Shown: in pieces, positions 32,576 to 35,306 of the stretch
Layout: each line of letters begins with the position of its first letter
How positions within the stretch are numbered: the stretch's first letter is position 1
Assembly: GCA_016788065.1 (NCBI GenBank)
Contig: JAEUTI010000078.1
Coordinates: 1-35,306 of the forward strand
Direction of reading: 5' to 3'
DNA length: 35,306 nt
Origin: Bacteroidia bacterium
Lineage (GTDB): Bacteria; Bacteroidota; Bacteroidia; AKYH767-A; OLB10
Notes under the pieces: generated by a model
What the model was told of the DNA's origin: nothing
The model's input: the letters and a program-made list of their open reading frames with translations, nothing else
Databases searched by the model: none
Position numbers and translations under genes: made by a program

Positions 32576-32633
32576 GGCAATTTAGTACAAATTGAAATGT
32601 AATTGCTTTAGAACGTCAGGAATCATTTTTGAG

Positions 32634-32641
32634 TACCTTTG
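32634..32641 (+). promoter_or_regulatory. -7 box TACCTTTG, 5 nt before a GTG start
   Basis: TACCTTTG fits TAnnTTTG exactly and is separated by CGCCT from the GTG at 32647. It overlaps the alternative TTG start at 32629, which would therefore lie ahead of the transcription start. The nearest TTG is 28 nt upstream of the box, too far for a standard -33. Confidence 0.55.
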
Positions 32642-32646
32642 CGCCT

Positions 32647-33627
32647 GTGAAAAGCAGGAGTCTGGATCAGATAAAAAAGCCCATTGAACGGGAAATGACG
32701 GAATTTGAAATCAAGTTCCGGGAATCGATGCGTAGTAAAGTTTCGTTGCTCGATAAAATCATGCATTATATCGTGAAGCGGAAAGGCAAACAACTGCGAC
32801 CGATGTTTGTTTTCTTTTCAGCGGGAATTTGCGGCGGCATCAATGATACTACTTATCGCGGCGCATCACTTATAGAACTGCTCCACACTGCCACGCTGGT
32901 TCATGATGATGTTGTTGATGATTCCAATATGAGACGGGGATTCTTCTCGGTGAATGCACTGTGGAAGAATAAAATTGCGGTACTTGTTGGAGATTATTTA
33001 CTCTCCAAGGGATTGTTATTATCGGTTCGGAATAAAGATTTCCAATTACTGGAAATTGTATCGGAAGCTGTTCGTGAAATGAGTGAAGGTGAGTTGTTGC
33101 AAATTGAAAAAGCACGTCGTTTAGATATTGATGAAGCAGTTTACTATGAAATCATTCGTCAGAAAACAGCAACTCTGATTGCCTCCTGTTGTGCGGTTGG
33201 TGCGGCTTCAGCCGGAAGCAATGAAACGCAGATTGCACACATGAAAGAATTCGGACAACTCATAGGAATTGCTTTTCAGATTAAAGATGATTTGTTCGAT
33301 TATGAACTCAACAATAAAACCGGTAAACCAACCGGAATCGATATCAAAGAAAGTAAAATGACACTGCCATTAATCTATGCCCTTTCGGTAAGTGATAGCA
33401 GTGAAAAAAGAAACATCATCAATATTATTAAGAACCATAATACGAATGATGCAAAAGTTAAAGAAGTACTTGATTTTGTAAACGACAAAAAAGGAATTCG
33501 GTACGCCACACAACGGATGTGTGAGTACCGCGACAAAGCAATTGCCATGCTCGAAATTTATCCGCCAAGTGATTATAAAGAATCCTTGATTGACCTTGTA
33601 AATTTCACTATTGAACGCGAGAGTTGA
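32647..33627 (+). CDS. Long-chain polyprenyl diphosphate synthase
   Basis: 326 residues from the GTG at 32647. The first aspartate-rich motif DDVVD (about residues 87-91) sits in ATLVHDDVVDDSNMRRG; the second is DDLFDY. GKQLRP and the KTATLIASCC segment bind substrates. The residue five before the first motif is alanine and not aromatic, which in trans-prenyltransferases goes with longer products, so an octaprenyl-like chain for menaquinone is likely. It uses isopentenyl diphosphate supplied through Dxr. A TTG at 32629 would add six residues but overlaps the -7 box. The downstream gene follows after 23 nt. Confidence 0.92.
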   Translation: MKSRSLDQIKKPIEREMTEFEIKFRESMRSKVSLLDKIMHYIVKRKGKQLRPMFVFFSAGICGGINDTTYRGASLIELLHTATLVHDDVVDDSNMRRGFFSVNALWKNKIAVLVGDYLLSKGLLLSVRNKDFQLLEIVSEAVREMSEGELLQIEKARRLDIDEAVYYEIIRQKTATLIASCCAVGAASAGSNETQIAHMKEFGQLIGIAFQIKDDLFDYELNNKTGKPTGIDIKESKMTLPLIYALSVSDSSEKRNIINIIKNHNTNDAKVKEVLDFVNDKKGIRYATQRMCEYRDKAIAMLEIYPPSDYKESLIDLVNFTIERES

Positions 33628-33650
33628 TCAATGGTAATTGATTACCCGCC

Positions 33651-34667
33651 ATGCTGAAGAATATTTTCCGGTTAACCATTTTACTGCAGTTCCTGGCAAT
33701 TGCTTTAGTAGTTATTACTCCCGTTATCAGTGTAAATAAGCTCCTGTATCCTACCCGAATTGATTCTGCTTTTGTTAATATGCAACAATTGCGGTTTCAA
33801 AAAATGAAGGAAGCAACCAAAAGTGACACTTCAGCGATATTTCTTTACTCTCCGTCACAACTACAAATCAATTTTACGGAACTGGAATTTCCCATGCCTG
33901 ACAGCATTAAACTGCGCGGATGGATGGCAATTGATACCACCAAAATGATTTCACCTTTATTGTTAATAATTCCGGATATGCTGGAAGGTGCGATCGATTA
34001 TATTCCTGCAATGCAGGAATTTTCGGCTCGTGGTTTTAATGTGGGAGTTATAAATTTACGCGGACAAGGCAACAGTGATGGAGAATATTATTTACCGGGA
34101 CAAAAATCTATCGACGATCTTATTCGTATTATCCCTGAGTTGCGGGCATTGCCTTATGTAAACCATGTAGCCATATTGGGTAGTGGTTCCGGTGCAGGCA
34201 TTGCAGTTTCGATTTTGAGTGATACTTCCATAGCAGATGTATTAATTCTCCAGAATCCTGTCACCAATTTTGAACGATTCTTTAAATCGCATGCACAATC
34301 GGAATGGCTTGTAAGCATCCCCTTTTTATTACCCGCAATAATAAGATCTTATGAAAAACAAACCGGCATACGGGTGTCAGATTACAAATACGATAAGATG
34401 ATTGAAAATTTAATGTTACCTCAAATGTTTGTAACAGCGAATTTTAATTCCAAAGAACAAATCACCGAAACGGTAGCGATGTATGATGCATCGACTTACT
34501 TCAAAAAACAACTTTATATAGAAACCCAATCCTACCTCAAGCGTCCAGGCACCAATAACAGCAAAATTTACTACGATAAAATTTCAGCTTTTATCAATTC
34601 TTCTCTTCCATATAAAAGCAAAAAGGTAAGCAGGAAGAAATTGGCAACAGCTTGGATTAAGAATTAA
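33651..34667 (+). CDS. Membrane-anchored alpha/beta-hydrolase-like protein, possibly inactive
   Basis: 338 residues. One N-terminal hydrophobic helix (about 5-28) anchors or exports the protein. An alpha/beta-hydrolase core starts near 85 (IKLRGWMAID), with VINLRGQGNSDGEYY at about 133-147, a loop common in this superfamily. The nucleophile elbow reads SGSGA around S180, a variant of GxSxG. The only histidine after the elbow is in KSHAQSE near residue 213; the place where the catalytic histidine is expected, near LYIETQSYLKRPGTN, has none. The protein may therefore be a non-catalytic relative or use another residue. The ATG is 23 nt after the polyprenyl synthase stop, so co-transcription is likely. 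The last codons and stop lie in a 7-bp tandem array. Confidence 0.8.
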   Translation: MLKNIFRLTILLQFLAIALVVITPVISVNKLLYPTRIDSAFVNMQQLRFQKMKEATKSDTSAIFLYSPSQLQINFTELEFPMPDSIKLRGWMAIDTTKMISPLLLIIPDMLEGAIDYIPAMQEFSARGFNVGVINLRGQGNSDGEYYLPGQKSIDDLIRIIPELRALPYVNHVAILGSGSGAGIAVSILSDTSIADVLILQNPVTNFERFFKSHAQSEWLVSIPFLLPAIIRSYEKQTGIRVSDYKYDKMIENLMLPQMFVTANFNSKEQITETVAMYDASTYFKKQLYIETQSYLKRPGTNNSKIYYDKISAFINSSLPYKSKKVSRKKLATAWIKN

Positions 34668-34690
34668 GAATTAAGAATTAAGGATTAAGG
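34656..34690. repeat. Five tandem copies of ATTAAGR
   Basis: Five 7-bp units (three ATTAAGA, two ATTAAGG) begin inside the last codons of the hydrolase-like gene. The stop TAA at 34665-34667 is in the second unit. Because 7 is not a multiple of 3, the array offers TAA in every frame. Confidence 0.9.
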
Positions 34691-35103
34691 AGTTTCTGCT
34701 CAGAAGGAAATTTCGTTATAATGATAAATTATAGATGATAGATGATAGATTGGTTCTGCGCAGAAATCAATTTAGTGTTAAATCAAAATGCCATTATTCA
34801 ATATTCACTTCTTGTTAATCAACATTCAATAAAAACTATTTGAGGACGAAAAGAGATTTTCCTGAGCAATTATATTTATAGGTAAAAACATAATTCTTAA
34901 AAATTAAAAGTGAAAAACACTGAACTCTAAATATATAACTAATACCGATATTAATTTTTAAATTTTGTGTTTATCAATTTTAATTCCGCAACAAACATTT
35001 TTTAAGAACAGCTCCAATTGCTGAGAAGAAACATTCACATTAAGAATCATCAAATCACCAAACCATATGCAGTCACACTTTTAGTACTCTGGAACAATAA
35101 ATA

Positions 35104-35180
35104 AGCACCCCTCGACTTCGCTCTGGGCGGCGCACTAGCACACTTCGGCTGCGCTCAGGGCAACGCATCAGCACCCTTCC
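35104..35180. repeat. 33-bp direct repeat, about 2.3 copies
   Basis: AGCACCCCTCGACTTCGCTC at 35104 recurs 33 bp later in the form AGCACACTTCGGCTGCGCTC, and a third AGCACCCTTCC starts at 35170. GGGC and CGCA are shared at the unit ends. The unit is much richer in G+C than its surroundings and contains the TCGxCTxCGCTCxGGGC core of a type often dispersed between genes. Confidence 0.7.
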
Positions 35181-35198
35181 TTTGGACCTTCAAAGGAA
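35177..35198. other. Hairpin TTCCTTTG/CAAAGGAA
   Basis: TTCCTTTG (35177-35184) pairs with CAAAGGAA (35191-35198) around the six-base loop GACCTT, an 8-bp perfect stem. Only a short T-run follows on the plus strand, so terminator function is uncertain. Confidence 0.5.
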
Positions 35199-35306
35199 TA
35201 TTTAAACAAAAAAATATTGTTTTTGAAATGGGGGTTCTAGGAGGGTTGATAACTTCTTAAGTTGTTAATAAATTTGAAATTAAACAGCAGGGTGAACTTG
35301 GCACCC

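Larger units (their letters stand above)
34691..35306. other. Gene-free, repeat-bearing region to the right edge
   Basis: I find no convincing gene on either strand. The region holds two palindromes 60 bp apart (TTCTGCTCAGAA at 34694 and TTCTGCGCAGAA at 34754), GATGATAGATGATAGAT short repeats near 34733-34750, a very AT-rich middle (34780-35090), a G+C-rich 33-bp direct repeat (35104-35180), a hairpin (35177-35198) and GGGTG/CACCC inverted repeats in the last 17 bases. No tRNA cloverleaf or rRNA motif is seen. Confidence 0.65.

Noticed and set aside
35221..35306. tRNA or other RNA gene near the right edge
   Set aside because: GGGTG/CACCC forms a small inverted repeat, but no cloverleaf, T-loop consensus or anticodon arm can be drawn.

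Overview
The window looks like chromosomal DNA of a member of the Bacteroidota. Reasons: a type IX secretion (T9SS) lipoprotein of the SprE/PorW type, secreted proteins ending in the gliding-motility/T9SS sorting domain, GEVED and PKD domains, an ATP synthase cluster that lacks atpD and atpC, a bactofilin and an AtpZ-type gene ahead of the ATP synthase, almost no Shine-Dalgarno sequences, and many copies of the Bacteroidota -7 promoter box TAnnTTTG. The order or genus cannot be fixed from this sequence alone. I see no insertion sequence, integrase, phage gene, CRISPR array, rRNA or tRNA.

Layout. (1) 1-3420, minus: the first 1140 residues of a giant secreted protein. It has a signal peptide, a GEVED domain, then eight in-register 360-bp (120-residue) repeats, and it runs off the left edge. 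(2) 3832-9524: a radical SAM/SPASM protein; convergent to it, a persulfide dioxygenase-rhodanese-rhodanese fusion; then a membrane PAS histidine kinase and a response regulator whose output half is a CRP/FNR-type regulator. (3) 9619-13280: a PKD protein with a T9SS sorting domain, a secreted GH16 glucanase-like enzyme, and a TauE/SafE permease. (4) 13392-17222: a LuxR-type response regulator abutting a large propeller-type sensor kinase. (5) 17277-26514, minus: sprE/porW, bactofilin, atpZ, a small membrane protein, then atpB-E-F-H-A-G, ending at a clear intrinsic terminator. (6) 26673-30934, plus: M23 endopeptidase, dxr, rseP and an unknown secreted protein. (7) 30935-31222: a compound short-repeat region between convergent genes. 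(8) 31217-34667: an IPT/NHL lipoprotein (minus), then a long-chain polyprenyl diphosphate synthase and an alpha/beta-hydrolase-like protein (plus). (9) 34668-35306: gene-free, repeat-bearing sequence.

How the parts fit. Region 5 makes the F0 sector and most of F1. Region 6 is an envelope and isoprenoid cluster: peptidoglycan hydrolysis, the first committed MEP-pathway step and intramembrane proteolysis. The secreted repeat protein, PKD protein and GH16 enzyme are probable T9SS or outer-surface products, and SprE is part of that export machinery. The persulfide enzyme, the CRP-type response regulator and the TSUP permease may form a loose sulfur/redox theme, but that is inference from proximity.

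The signals I find most worth a second look are these. Perfect TAnnTTTG boxes lie only 4-10 nt before four start codons, suggesting leaderless or near-leaderless mRNAs. A second box, CTATTTTAG, lies 18-21 nt before three other starts. A 12-bp array carries the stop codon of a lipoprotein gene and sits beside four GCC-NNA-GGC mini-hairpins. A strong hairpin follows atpE. The giant repeat gene shows unit homogenisation.
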